Part shown: positions 19,178 through 27,095 of the stretch, in pieces
Position numbering within the stretch: the first letter of the stretch is position 1
How the letters are laid out: the number at the start of each line of letters is the position of its first letter
From: Sideroxydans sp. CL21
GTDB lineage: Bacteria; Pseudomonadota; Gammaproteobacteria; Burkholderiales; Gallionellaceae
NCBI RefSeq assembly: GCF_902459525.1
Contig: NZ_LR699166.1
Location: 1 to 64,000, forward strand
Reading direction: 5' to 3'
Length of the DNA stretch: 64,000 nucleotides
The notes under the pieces: model-generated
The model's input: the letters and a program-made list of their open reading frames with translations, nothing else
Told to the model about the DNA's origin: nothing
Databases searched by the model: none
Position numbers and translations under genes: made by a program

Positions 19178-19630
19178 TTACAGTTGATCCGGCGCAATGA
19201 CGAGACGCAGCACGGTCTGGAAATCACCCTCGCGTTCGCGGCGACTGAACCACCAGACAGAACCCTTCTTGATGCTCCAGAAATCCGCATGGCCTGTCAT
19301 GAGCAGTGCAGCCAATTCGCCCATCCACGGCTGGTGACCGACCAGCAGGACCGCACCGCCTGCCATCGGCCAGCCAGCGGCAGCAATGGCGGTCTGCGGG
19401 GTGGCGTGCACACCGATGTTGGGGGCAGTGATGAAATGGGGAGTGAGTGCGGCGGCAGTTTGTTGGGCGCGTAATGCAGGGCTGACCAGCACTCTGGTAT
19501 TTTCCGGCAAGCGTCCCGAGAGATAGCTCGCCATGTGTTCGGCTTGCCGCCTGCCTTTTTCAGTGAGCGCGCGACCAAGATCAGGTTGCCCCTCGGCTGC
19601 TTCGGCATGTCGCCAAAGTATGAGCTCCAT
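19178..19630 (-). CDS. sixA: phosphohistidine phosphatase SixA-like
   Basis: A 150-residue histidine phosphatase: MELILWRHAEAAEG (catalytic RHAE), SPALRAQQTA, and LVGHQPWMGELA with the second catalytic His. SixA dephosphorylates phosphohistidine on HPt or PTS proteins. Starts at the ATG at 19630 (a TTG lies one codon upstream). It is 17 bases upstream of the PPK2 gene on the same strand. Confidence 0.9.
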   Translation of the reverse strand: MELILWRHAEAAEGQPDLGRALTEKGRRQAEHMASYLSGRLPENTRVLVSPALRAQQTAAALTPHFITAPNIGVHATPQTAIAAAGWPMAGGAVLLVGHQPWMGELAALLMTGHADFWSIKKGSVWWFSRREREGDFQTVLRLVIAPDQL

Positions 19631-19665
19631 CAATTTCCCCGTTTATTACACTATCAGTCGCCAGA

Positions 19666-19678
19666 ATATACCGTATAT
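19666..19678. promoter_or_regulatory. inverted repeat between sixA and the lysine-rich gene
   Basis: ATATAC-C-GTATAT is a perfect 6-bp palindrome with a one-base centre. It sits 36 bases from each of the two divergent start codons (19630 minus, 19714 plus). This position suits an operator or overlapping promoter for both genes. The binding protein is unknown. Confidence 0.45.
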
Positions 19679-19713
19679 ACTGTTCAGGCTACACTCAAAC
19701 CAAGGAGTTCGAC

Positions 19714-20049
19714 ATGAGCAATGTTTCCCCACGCAAACCCGCTGTCAAGAAATCGCCTGTAGTACGCAAGCCTGCTTCGGCAAAGGTAGCAGCCAAACCG
19801 GAAAAGAAACAGAAAAAGAAGGCTGATACCAAGGTCAAAGTAGTGCGCGACAGTTTCACCATGCCGCAAACAGATTACGACTTGATTGCAGCACTCAAGC
19901 AGAAAGCGCTTAAAGCAGGACTGCATGTAAAGAAAAGTGAATTGCTGCGAGCCAGCCTGCAGACTTTCTCCAAATTGAGTCCTGCCCAACTGAAACTTGC
20001 GATTACACGTCTCGAAAAGATCAAAACCGGACGTCCAAAGAAGGACTAA
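19714..20049 (+). CDS. lysine-rich small protein beside ppk1
   Basis: A 111-residue basic protein. Residues 1-45 are a Lys/Ala/Pro-rich tail (PEKKQKKKADTKVKVV) reminiscent of histone-H1-like bacterial proteins. Residues 46-111 form a compact domain (RDSFTMPQTDYDLIAALKQ, KKSELLRASLQTFSKL) followed by GRPKKD. The C-terminal part somewhat resembles small DNA-binding helix proteins. I do not recognise a named family; DNA or polyphosphate binding is inference. AAGGAG precedes the ATG. Its stop overlaps the convergent ppk1 stop by four bases. Confidence 0.8.
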   Translation: MSNVSPRKPAVKKSPVVRKPASAKVAAKPEKKQKKKADTKVKVVRDSFTMPQTDYDLIAALKQKALKAGLHVKKSELLRASLQTFSKLSPAQLKLAITRLEKIKTGRPKKD

Positions 20050-22136
20050 TCCGTATCTGTCGCCGCAAGCGGCTGCGCAAGCTCCTGCAGCAAGGTAGCT
20101 TGCGCGCAGTTCGCGGCACCGCGGGCTGGTGATTTGCGATGCCAAAAGCCATTGCAGTCCATTTCCCATGCCTGGCAATTATCCTTCAGATAGATCTTCA
20201 AGCCTTCGTCCAGCACGCGCTTTTTGAGTTTTTCATCGAGCACGGGGAAGCAGACTTCGATGCGGCGGAAAAAATTGCGATCCATCCAGTCGGCACTGGC
20301 CAGATAGACATCGTGCGCCAGATCGTTGCGGAAGTAGAAAATACGCGTGTGTTCCAGGAAGCGCCCGATGATGGAAAGCACGCGTATGTTCTCGGACAGA
20401 CCGGCGACGCCGGGGCGCAGGGCGCAAACCCCGCGTACGATCAATTCGATCTTGACTCCCGCTTGTGATGCTTCATACAGCGCCGTGATGATCTCCGGCT
20501 CCAGCAGCGAATTCATCTTGGCGATGACGTGCCCGCGCTTGCCTTCCTTGGCGAGCCTGGTTTCGTTGCGGATGGCTGCCAGCACATTTGTATGCAGGGT
20601 GAACGGAGATTGCCACAGATGGCGCAGCTTGCTCGCCTTGCCCAAGCCGGTGAGCTGCATGAAAACCTGGTTCACGTCGGCGCACATCTCTTCGTTGCTC
20701 GTGAACAAGCCAAAGTCGGTATAAAGTTTTGCGGTACGCGGATGATAGTTGCCGGTACCCAGATGCACATAGCGGCGCAATTTGTTGTCCTCGCGCCGCA
20801 CGACCATCAGCATCTTGGCGTGCGTCTTGTGCCCGACCACGCCGTACACCACATGTGCACCGACCTCTTCCAGGCGGCTGGCCCAGTTGATATTGGCTTC
20901 TTCATCAAAGCGCGCCAGCAGTTCCACAACCACAGTGACTTCCTTGCCGTTGCGGGCGGCAGTGATGAGCGCTTCCATCAGCTCCGAGTCGACGCCGGTG
21001 CGGTATACCGTCTGTTTGATGGCGACCACGCTTGGATCTGCGGCGGCCTGTTGTATGAAATCGATTACCGATTTGAAGGATTGGTAGGGGTGGTGCAGCA
21101 GCACATCGTTTTTGCGCAGCACCTTGAACATGTCTGCGCCTTTCTTTTGCAGCAAGGCAGGCATGCCGGGTGCAAAGGGGGCAAACTTGAGATCGTCACG
21201 CGCGACCTGGTCCGGGATGCGCATCAGGCGCACCAGATTTACCGGGCCCTTGACCCTGAAAAGATCTTCCGGCTTCAATTCGAACTGTTGCAGCAGGAAT
21301 TCCGACATGGCAGGCGGACAGTTGTCGGCGACCTCCAGACGCACCGCATCGCCGAAGTGGCGCTGCGGCAATTCGCCTTGCAGGCTGATGCGCAGGTTCT
21401 TTACTTCTTCCTCGTCCACGAACAAATCACTGTTGCGCGTCACGCGGAACTGGTAACAGCCAAGCACTTCCATGCCGGCAAACAGTTCACCGACATGCGC
21501 ATGCAGGATGGAAGAGAGGAAGACGAAGCCGTAAGGACATCCCGAGACCTCCGGCGGCATCAGGATGGCGCGCGGCAACACGCGCGGTGCCTGCACGATG
21601 GCCCTGGCCGAGTTGCGCCCGAAGGCATCCTTGCCCTGCAGCTCGACGGTAAAGTTCAGGCTCTTGTTGAGCACGCGCGGGAAAGGATGCGCCGGATCGA
21701 GCCCGATAGGAGTCAATACCGGCATCACCTCGCGCAGGAAGAAATCCTTGACCCAGGCCTTTTGCGCTTCATTCCAGTGCGTGCGGCGCAGGAATTTGAT
21801 GCCCTGTTGCGCCAGGGCAGGAACGAGTTCTTCATTGAACAACTGGTATTGCCGGGCGATGAGCTGGTGCGTAGGCGCGTACAGTCGCTTGAGGATCTGC
21901 GTGGCCTCCAGACCGTCCGGCCCGGCCGCGAGGCCGCCCAGCTTGGCCTGTTCCTTCAAGCCGGCAACGCGAATCTCAAAAAACTCGTCCAGATTGCTGC
22001 TGACGATGCAAAGATATTTCAGCCGTTCCAGCAGGGGGACGGATGCATCTTCCGCCTGCGCCAGGACGCGACGGTTGAATTCGAGCAGGCCGAGTTCGCG
22101 GTTCAGGAAATTTTGCGATGGAAAGGTTTTTGCCAT
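20046..22136 (-). CDS. ppk1: polyphosphate kinase 1
   Basis: A 696-residue PPK1, full length for the family. Motifs include NRELGLLEFNRRVLAQA, HPYQSFKSVIDFIQQAA, the catalytic-histidine region VVGHKTHAKMLMVVRRE, HLGTGNYHPRTAKLYTDFG and the second-histidine region FLEHTRIFYFRND. The enzyme reversibly makes long-chain polyphosphate from ATP. With PPK2 and SixA it forms a phosphate-energy locus; no exopolyphosphatase is seen in the window. Confidence 0.97.
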   Translation of the reverse strand: MAKTFPSQNFLNRELGLLEFNRRVLAQAEDASVPLLERLKYLCIVSSNLDEFFEIRVAGLKEQAKLGGLAAGPDGLEATQILKRLYAPTHQLIARQYQLFNEELVPALAQQGIKFLRRTHWNEAQKAWVKDFFLREVMPVLTPIGLDPAHPFPRVLNKSLNFTVELQGKDAFGRNSARAIVQAPRVLPRAILMPPEVSGCPYGFVFLSSILHAHVGELFAGMEVLGCYQFRVTRNSDLFVDEEEVKNLRISLQGELPQRHFGDAVRLEVADNCPPAMSEFLLQQFELKPEDLFRVKGPVNLVRLMRIPDQVARDDLKFAPFAPGMPALLQKKGADMFKVLRKNDVLLHHPYQSFKSVIDFIQQAAADPSVVAIKQTVYRTGVDSELMEALITAARNGKEVTVVVELLARFDEEANINWASRLEEVGAHVVYGVVGHKTHAKMLMVVRREDNKLRRYVHLGTGNYHPRTAKLYTDFGLFTSNEEMCADVNQVFMQLTGLGKASKLRHLWQSPFTLHTNVLAAIRNETRLAKEGKRGHVIAKMNSLLEPEIITALYEASQAGVKIELIVRGVCALRPGVAGLSENIRVLSIIGRFLEHTRIFYFRNDLAHDVYLASADWMDRNFFRRIEVCFPVLDEKLKKRVLDEGLKIYLKDNCQAWEMDCNGFWHRKSPARGAANCAQATLLQELAQPLAATDTD

Positions 22137-22172
22137 GAGCGGGGTGTCAGCTTACTGCTTAAATGCGGTAAT

Positions 22173-22445
22173 TCAGTTTTTCGGCGGAACGTAACCTGTG
22201 GGCATCTGGGTACCGGCACCGAAGAAATAATTCTCCATTTGCTCGGCAAGGTATTTACGCGCCTTGGCATCGGCGAGATTGAGGCGATTTTCGTTCACCA
22301 GCATGGTCTGGAACTTGATCCAGCCCTGCCAGGCTTCCTTGGACACGCTTTCAAAGATGCGCTGGCCGAGTGCGCCGGGATAGGGAGGGCGATCCAGTCC
22401 TTCCGATTCGCGCCCGAGTTTTACACACTGTACTGTTCTTGCCAT
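22173..22445 (-). CDS. yggX: Fe(2+)-trafficking protein YggX family
   Basis: A 90-residue protein with the YggX pattern: [32 protein letters not shown] (conserved Cys7), [17 protein letters not shown] and [12 protein letters not shown]. Members protect Fe-S enzymes from oxidative damage. The start is the ATG at 22445 rather than an earlier in-frame one, because all members begin MxRxVxC. Full length. Confidence 0.96.
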   Translation of the reverse strand: MARTVQCVKLGRESEGLDRPPYPGALGQRIFESVSKEAWQGWIKFQTMLVNENRLNLADAKARKYLAEQMENYFFGAGTQMPTGYVPPKN

Positions 22446-22519
22446 GATGAGGTTCACTCCGAAATTGTGCTTGAGGAGTGTGACATTACCGTGAATGCGC
22501 GCCTAAATCCAGCGGCAAC

Positions 22520-22536
22520 GAACTCGGGAAGAGTTC
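22520..22536. other. small hairpin in the argA-yggX gap
   Basis: GAACTC-GGGAA-GAGTTC is a perfect 6-bp stem with a five-base loop. A second, weaker pair (GAATTTT/AAAATTC) is near 22550-22577. No T-run follows in either direction, so the role is uncertain. Confidence 0.3.
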
Positions 22537-22586
22537 AACCTGCAGGGAATTTTGACGACGGAGGGGAAAATTCTCTAAAACGTGCT

Positions 22587-23918
22587 TTACCGCAAGGCAA
22601 GAACGAAAACCTTGGAACGCCGCTGGTAGTTGTAGAGTGTCTTCTTCTGCGCCGGGAGCTGCTCCACGTCGACTTCCTTGAAGCCGCGCTCGATGAACCA
22701 GTGTGCGGTGCGCGTGGTCAGCACGAACAGTTTCTGCAAGCGCATCGACTTTGCCCGCGCTGCGATATGCTTGAGCAGGACATCGCCGTAGCCGTGATCG
22801 CGGGCGGCAGGCTGCACCGCAAGGCAGGCAAGTTCGCCTGCCTTTTCATCTGCAAAAGGATAAAGCGCCGCGCAACCGATGATGCGATGGCCGTGTTCCA
22901 GCACCACGAAACGACTGATCTCGCGCTCCAGCAATTCGCGCGACCTTCTCACCAGAATGCCTTCCGCTTCTAGGGGTTGCAACAGCTGCAGGATTCCGCC
23001 GACATCCTTGATGGTCGCGTCGCGCAGGGTGTTGAGCGTGCTTTCCACCACCATTGTGCCTATGCCCTCGTCGCTGAACAACTCCTGCAACAGCGCACCA
23101 TCGGTGTGGCGGCTGACCAGATGCGTCCTTGCCACCCCCGCTTCGCAGGCGCGCACGGCACAGGGCAGGAACAGGCCGACATCGTCCGGAAGCTTGCGCT
23201 TGCCGGAAAGCAACTTGTTTGCCTCGGCGATGGTCAGCTCCTTCAGAAGTACGCCGTCCTTCCCGTGCACGCCATCCGTATCCGTCAGGAAAATCAGCTT
23301 GTCCGCGTCGAGTGCGACGGCAGTGGCAGTGGCAACGTCTTCCAGCGTCAGGTTGAAGACCTCTCCCGTAGGCGAATAACCCAGCGGCGACAGCAGCACT
23401 ACTTCTCCGAATTCCATGCGATCTTGCAGTGCAGCGACATCCACCTTGCGTACGCAACCGGTGTGCATCAGATCCACGCCATTGATGACTCCAATGGGCT
23501 GTGCAGTAATAAAGTTGCCGCCCGCCACGCGTATATCGGCATTGGCCATGGGTGAATTCGCCAGACCCATCGACAGCAGGGCCTCGATCTCCACACGCAC
23601 ACGGCCCACGGCTTCCTTCACGCACTGCATGGTCTCGGCATCGGTGAGGCGGATGCCATGGTGATAACTGCCTTCGATATTGTTCTGCGCCAGTCTTTGT
23701 TCGATTTGCGGCCGTGCACCGTGCACCAGCACCAGCCGTATGCCCAGCGCTGCCAGCAAATTGAAGTCATGGGTCAATTCGAGGAACTTGCCATCCGCCA
23801 CCACTTCACCGCCGAACGCGATGACAAACGTCTTGCCGCGAAACGCATTGACATAAGGCGCAACAGAACGGAACCACGCGACGAAATCGGGGGGAGAACT
23901 GGCGGGGGCGGTGGACAT
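22587..23918 (-). CDS. argA: N-acetylglutamate synthase (amino-acid N-acetyltransferase)
   Basis: A 443-residue ArgA catalysing the first step of arginine synthesis. The N-terminal amino-acid-kinase-like domain (about residues 15-290; FVIAFGGEVVADGKF, LVLVHGARPQIEQRL) is fused to a C-terminal GNAT domain (about 295-440; AVQPAARDHGYGDVLLKHIAARA). Length matches the classical ArgA type. Usually feedback-inhibited by arginine through the kinase-like domain. Confidence 0.95.
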   Translation of the reverse strand: MSTAPASSPPDFVAWFRSVAPYVNAFRGKTFVIAFGGEVVADGKFLELTHDFNLLAALGIRLVLVHGARPQIEQRLAQNNIEGSYHHGIRLTDAETMQCVKEAVGRVRVEIEALLSMGLANSPMANADIRVAGGNFITAQPIGVINGVDLMHTGCVRKVDVAALQDRMEFGEVVLLSPLGYSPTGEVFNLTLEDVATATAVALDADKLIFLTDTDGVHGKDGVLLKELTIAEANKLLSGKRKLPDDVGLFLPCAVRACEAGVARTHLVSRHTDGALLQELFSDEGIGTMVVESTLNTLRDATIKDVGGILQLLQPLEAEGILVRRSRELLEREISRFVVLEHGHRIIGCAALYPFADEKAGELACLAVQPAARDHGYGDVLLKHIAARAKSMRLQKLFVLTTRTAHWFIERGFKEVDVEQLPAQKKTLYNYQRRSKVFVLALR

Positions 23919-23974
23919 AGAGATCGGTTAATTCCTTAAAGTCGGTGAAGAAGCACAAAATTTAAGCAGAGGGA

Positions 23975-24070
23975 TTATATTTCAAATCCCTGCGGGTGGC
24001 GGGACGTGTACTTTGGCGTTTCTGGCTTCAGATATTCCTTGTCCGGCAATTCGCCGAAAGTGATGCAATT
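23975..24070 (-). pseudogene. possible remnant of a duplicated tautomerase C-terminus
   Basis: Directly after the tautomerase gene, another frame reads NCITFGELPDKEYLKPET and stops at 23975. It parallels the tautomerase end THIVFDELPDENW, and 21 of 31 bases match between 24031-24070 and the corresponding stretch of the intact gene. No start codon with a proline follows, so if real it is a decayed fragment. Chance similarity is possible. Confidence 0.3.
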
Positions 24071-24074
24071 ACCG

Positions 24075-24260
24075 CTACTCACCATCGAGCAGCTTGCCGG
24101 CGATCGCCCAGTTCTCGTCCGGTAGTTCATCGAAAACGATGTGAGTGTACGACTTGGGTTTGTGCGCAATGCGTTCCAGGGTATCGGTGATCTCTTCGGC
24201 AATTTTGGCTTTTTGTTCGCGGCTGAGTATCCCCGCAATACGTATATTGACATAAGGCAT
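24075..24260 (-). CDS. 4-oxalocrotonate tautomerase family protein
   Basis: A 61-residue tautomerase: MPYVNIRIAGILSREQKAKI with the catalytic N-terminal proline exposed after Met removal, and EITDTLERI and THIVFDELPDENW. Size matches the 4-OT family. GGAAG precedes the ATG at 24260. The physiological substrate cannot be told; many members are generic. Lies between argA and rsmE. Confidence 0.9.
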   Translation of the reverse strand: MPYVNIRIAGILSREQKAKIAEEITDTLERIAHKPKSYTHIVFDELPDENWAIAGKLLDGE

Positions 24261-24276
24261 GGCAGCTTCCTTTCGG

Positions 24277-25014
24277 TTAGTTGAAATCACCCCACAGCGT
24301 CTGCAACGCTGCGATGCCGGCGATGGCCGCGGTCTCGGTGCGCAATATGCGCGGTCCGAGCAGGACGGGGACGAAGCCGGCTTGTTGCGCAAGGTTGGCT
24401 TCATCTGCCGTGAAGCCGCCTTCCGGTCCGATGAGCAGAATCACGCGGCCTAGCGGTTTGGCCTGGGATTGCAGATTGCCTGTACCCCCGGGTAACAGGA
24501 TGAATTTACTGCCGGGCGCGTGGCGCATCTCGTTCAGCCATGTACCCAGTTCCTGTGGCTGATGCAGCTGCGGTAGCGTGTTACGGCCACATTGTTCGCA
24601 GGCGGAGACAGCGACATTGCGCCAATGCTCTGTGCGTTTCTCGGCACGGGGACCGGTGAGTTTTGCCACACTGCGTTGCGTCTGCACCGGTACGATCTCG
24701 GCTGCGCCGAGCTCGGTGGCCTTCTGAACTACCCAGTCCATTTTCTCGCTTGTACTCATAGCCTGCGCCAGCACGATATGCAAACCGGGTTCCTGTTGTT
24801 GCATCAAGGTCTTCAGGTTTCCGAGCATGACCTGCTTGCCCTGGATGGAATTGATGGTGGCATCGAGCGCATTGCCCAACCCATCAAAAATCTGCACCGC
24901 ATCGCCCGCGCGCAACCGCAACACACGGCTGGCATGGTGGGCGGCTTCAGGCGGCAACTCGCAGTCGGTGCCAGGGGGAAGCGGGGGCGGGCAGTAGAAT
25001 CTTGGCGCAGACAT
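24277..25014 (-). CDS. rsmE: 16S rRNA (uracil-1498 N3)-methyltransferase
   Basis: A 245-residue SPOUT-class enzyme: APRFYCPPPL at the N-terminus, HHASRVLRLRAGDAVQIFDG (PUA-like), QAMSTSEKMDWVVQKATELG, and the knot LLIGPEGGFTADE plus LGPRILRTETAAIAG. I prefer the ATG at 25014, since the conserved start is MxxPRxY; an ATG at 25041 is possible but falls inside an inverted repeat. Confidence 0.94.
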   Translation of the reverse strand: MSAPRFYCPPPLPPGTDCELPPEAAHHASRVLRLRAGDAVQIFDGLGNALDATINSIQGKQVMLGNLKTLMQQQEPGLHIVLAQAMSTSEKMDWVVQKATELGAAEIVPVQTQRSVAKLTGPRAEKRTEHWRNVAVSACEQCGRNTLPQLHQPQELGTWLNEMRHAPGSKFILLPGGTGNLQSQAKPLGRVILLIGPEGGFTADEANLAQQAGFVPVLLGPRILRTETAAIAGIAALQTLWGDFN

Positions 25015-25035
25015 GGTCGGTAAGGGCGTCGGGAC

Positions 25036-25056
25036 GGGCATGATAATATAATGCCC
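25036..25056. promoter_or_regulatory. inverted repeat enclosing a -10-like box between rsmE and the thioredoxin-like gene
   Basis: GGGCAT (25036-25041) and ATGCCC (25051-25056) flank a nine-base AT-rich spacer that overlaps TATAAT (25047-25052) on the plus strand. This would place a start about 33 bases before the ATG at 25092. No convincing -35 is visible. An operator or simple promoter palindrome is possible. Confidence 0.4.
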
Positions 25057-25091
25057 AGAACAAAAACGCAGGTCTTTAGGGAGGAATAATC

Positions 25092-25649
25092 ATGGCCAGT
25101 CTGCAACCCCCGCTTTGTGATTTCGGCTGGAAAGCCCGTCCGTTCGACCTTCCCGGCGTGGATGGCAAACGCCATACGCTGGAAAGCGCGCGTGGCAAAA
25201 ACGGCCTGCTGGTGATGTTTATCTGCAACCATTGCCCTTACGTCAAATCCATTCGCGATCGCATCATCCGTGACGTGCTCGAACTGCAGCAGCACGGCAT
25301 CAACAGTATCGCCATCATGTCCAACGATCCGGCCGACTATGCCGAGGATTCGTTCGACAACATGAAGCTCGTTGCGCGGCAGTACAGCTACCCGTTCCCC
25401 TACGTGTGGGACGAGACGCAGCAGATCGCCAAGGATTACGGTGCCGTGTGCACGCCGGATTTCTTCGGTTTCAATGCCAATCTGGAGCTGCAATACCGCG
25501 GCCGCCTGGACGCGTCGCGCAAGGAGGCGGTGCCTGATGCGCAACGCGACCTGTTCAACGCCATGCTGCAAGTCGCAAAGACCGGACAGGGCCCGCGCGA
25601 GCAGATCGCCAGCATGGGCTGCTCGATAAAATGGAAGCATGCCGAGTGA
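25092..25649 (+). CDS. thioredoxin-fold protein (AhpC/TSA-like, YneN/ResA-type)
   Basis: A 185-residue thioredoxin-fold protein with the motif CNHCPYV at about residue 42 (CxxC-containing), DFGWKARPFDLPGVDGK before it and DETQQIAKDYGAVCTPDFFGF (cis-Pro region) after it. No signal peptide, so probably cytosolic. GGAGGA precedes the ATG. Likely a peroxiredoxin-like reductase; substrate unknown. Confidence 0.9.
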   Translation: MASLQPPLCDFGWKARPFDLPGVDGKRHTLESARGKNGLLVMFICNHCPYVKSIRDRIIRDVLELQQHGINSIAIMSNDPADYAEDSFDNMKLVARQYSYPFPYVWDETQQIAKDYGAVCTPDFFGFNANLELQYRGRLDASRKEAVPDAQRDLFNAMLQVAKTGQGPREQIASMGCSIKWKHAE

Positions 25650-25795
25650 AGATGCTTGATCCTGTGTCTATGGAGGCGCTAACGCACCAAGAGGCGCGGA
25701 AACATTGAACGCACGAGGACAAATGCGGTAGCATCTGGGGTATGGGGGTGTCCATCGCAAGATGGAAACAAATCAATCAGGGAAAAGGTGACGAC

Positions 25796-26206
25796 GTGGG
25801 TGAAGGTCTGGCTGGAATCCGTGTGGTGCTCATTGACGACAGCAACACCATACGCCGTAGCGGCGAGATATTCCTGTCGCAGGCCGGTTGCAAGGTTGTA
25901 CTTGCCGAAGACGGTTTCGACGGCCTTTCCAAGGTGGTCGACAACAAACCCGACATTATCTTTGTTGATGTCATGATGCCTCGTCTGGATGGATACCAGA
26001 CTTGTGCGCTCATCAAGAACCATCTCGAATTCAAAAATACGCCGGTAGTCATGCTGACCAGCAAGGACAGCCTGTTTGACCGTGCGCGCGGCAAGCTGGT
26101 CGGTGCCGATCAGTATTTGACCAAGCCGTTCAGTAAAAAAAGCTTAATTGAAGCAGTGACTATGCATACAACCAAACACAGCGGGGGGATGGAATATGGC
26201 AATTAA
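25796..26206 (+). CDS. pilG: type IV pilus response regulator PilG
   Basis: A single-domain CheY-like regulator: VVLIDDSNTIRRSGEIFL, phospho-acceptor region FVDVMMPRLDGYQ, VVMLTSKDS and DQYLTKPFSKKSL. PilG promotes pilus extension in twitching motility. I chose the GTG at 25796 because AAGGTGAC precedes it; an in-frame ATG at 25742 would add 18 residues and has only a close GGGG. The 3' end overlaps pilH by 11 bases. Confidence 0.88.
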   Translation: MGEGLAGIRVVLIDDSNTIRRSGEIFLSQAGCKVVLAEDGFDGLSKVVDNKPDIIFVDVMMPRLDGYQTCALIKNHLEFKNTPVVMLTSKDSLFDRARGKLVGADQYLTKPFSKKSLIEAVTMHTTKHSGGMEYGN

Positions 26207-26561
26207 CAAGGTGATGGTCGTGGATGATTCCGCAACGGAGCGCCACGTGCTGGGGGATATCCTGGGCAAAAAGGGTTATTTGGTGGTGTATGCCGAGAGT
26301 GGTGAGAAGGCGGTAGAGAATTCCAGGACAGAATTGCCAGACCTGATCCTGATGGATGTGGTCATGCCCGGACTGAACGGTTTTCAGGCTACCCGCGCGA
26401 TTACGCAAGACCCGGCAACAAAACACATACCGGTCATCATCTGCACTACCAAGGGGCAGGAAACCGACAAGATATGGGGCATGCGCCAGGGTGCAAAAGA
26501 CTACATCACCAAGCCGATCGGTGCGGAAGAACTGCTCGGCAAAATCGCGGCTTTAGGCTAG
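26196..26561 (+). CDS. pilH: type IV pilus response regulator PilH
   Basis: A 121-residue CheY-like protein: KVMVVDDSATERHVL, LILMDVVMPGLNGFQ, VIICTTKGQE and DYITKPIGAEELL. In Pseudomonas PilH opposes PilG and acts in the Chp system. The start codon falls inside the end of pilG, and pilI follows after 13 bases. Confidence 0.9.
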   Translation: MAINKVMVVDDSATERHVLGDILGKKGYLVVYAESGEKAVENSRTELPDLILMDVVMPGLNGFQATRAITQDPATKHIPVIICTTKGQETDKIWGMRQGAKDYITKPIGAEELLGKIAALG

Positions 26562-26574
26562 GTACCGGGCCGAC

Positions 26575-27072
26575 ATGTCAAAACGTTTCAACCTGCGCGA
26601 GTTCCAACAGAATGTGCTGGACCGGCTGCAAGCCCAAGTGGCTGGCGGCAACAAAAGTGTCTCTACCCTGGGGGTGCAGGTAGGCGAAGATTTCTGGCTG
26701 GTCGATATGTCGGACATCAACGAAGTTCTGGCTCCACCACCATTGACACGCGTGCCTTTGACCAAGCCATGGTATTGCGGCGTCTCCAATGTGCGCGGCA
26801 ATCTTTACAGTATCGTCGATTTCGGCGTCTACACAGGCGGGGCGGTGATTCCGCACGAAGGGCAAAGCCGCGTGCTGCTGGCTGGCCAGAAGTTCTCCTT
26901 CAATGCGGGATTGCTGGTGTCGCGCGTACTGGGACTTCGCAACGCCACAAACTGGGAGCGTAGCGAGGATGATGGTGAGGTTCGCCTGAAGGACGGCAGC
27001 GGACAAGTGTGGCACAAACTGGAAATGGCCAAGCTGCTGCAACAACCGGAATTTTTACAGATCGGGGCGTAA
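26575..27072 (+). CDS. pilI: CheW-like adaptor PilI
   Basis: A 165-residue CheW-domain protein that couples the receptor PilJ to the ChpA kinase. The CheW fold is visible in VGEDFWLVDMSDINEVL, PWYCGVSNVRGNLYSIVDF and GLLVSRVLGLRN. Located between pilH and pilJ, exactly as in the Pil-Chp operons of gammaproteobacteria. Confidence 0.9.
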   Translation: MSKRFNLREFQQNVLDRLQAQVAGGNKSVSTLGVQVGEDFWLVDMSDINEVLAPPPLTRVPLTKPWYCGVSNVRGNLYSIVDFGVYTGGAVIPHEGQSRVLLAGQKFSFNAGLLVSRVLGLRNATNWERSEDDGEVRLKDGSGQVWHKLEMAKLLQQPEFLQIGA

Positions 27073-27095
27073 GTTACGCCCAGAAGGAGAAAGAT

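Noticed and set aside
20529-22973. 814-codon open frame antisense to ppk1 and yggX
   Set aside because: A long antisense frame produced by high-GC codon bias; it crosses two unrelated genes and shows no domain.
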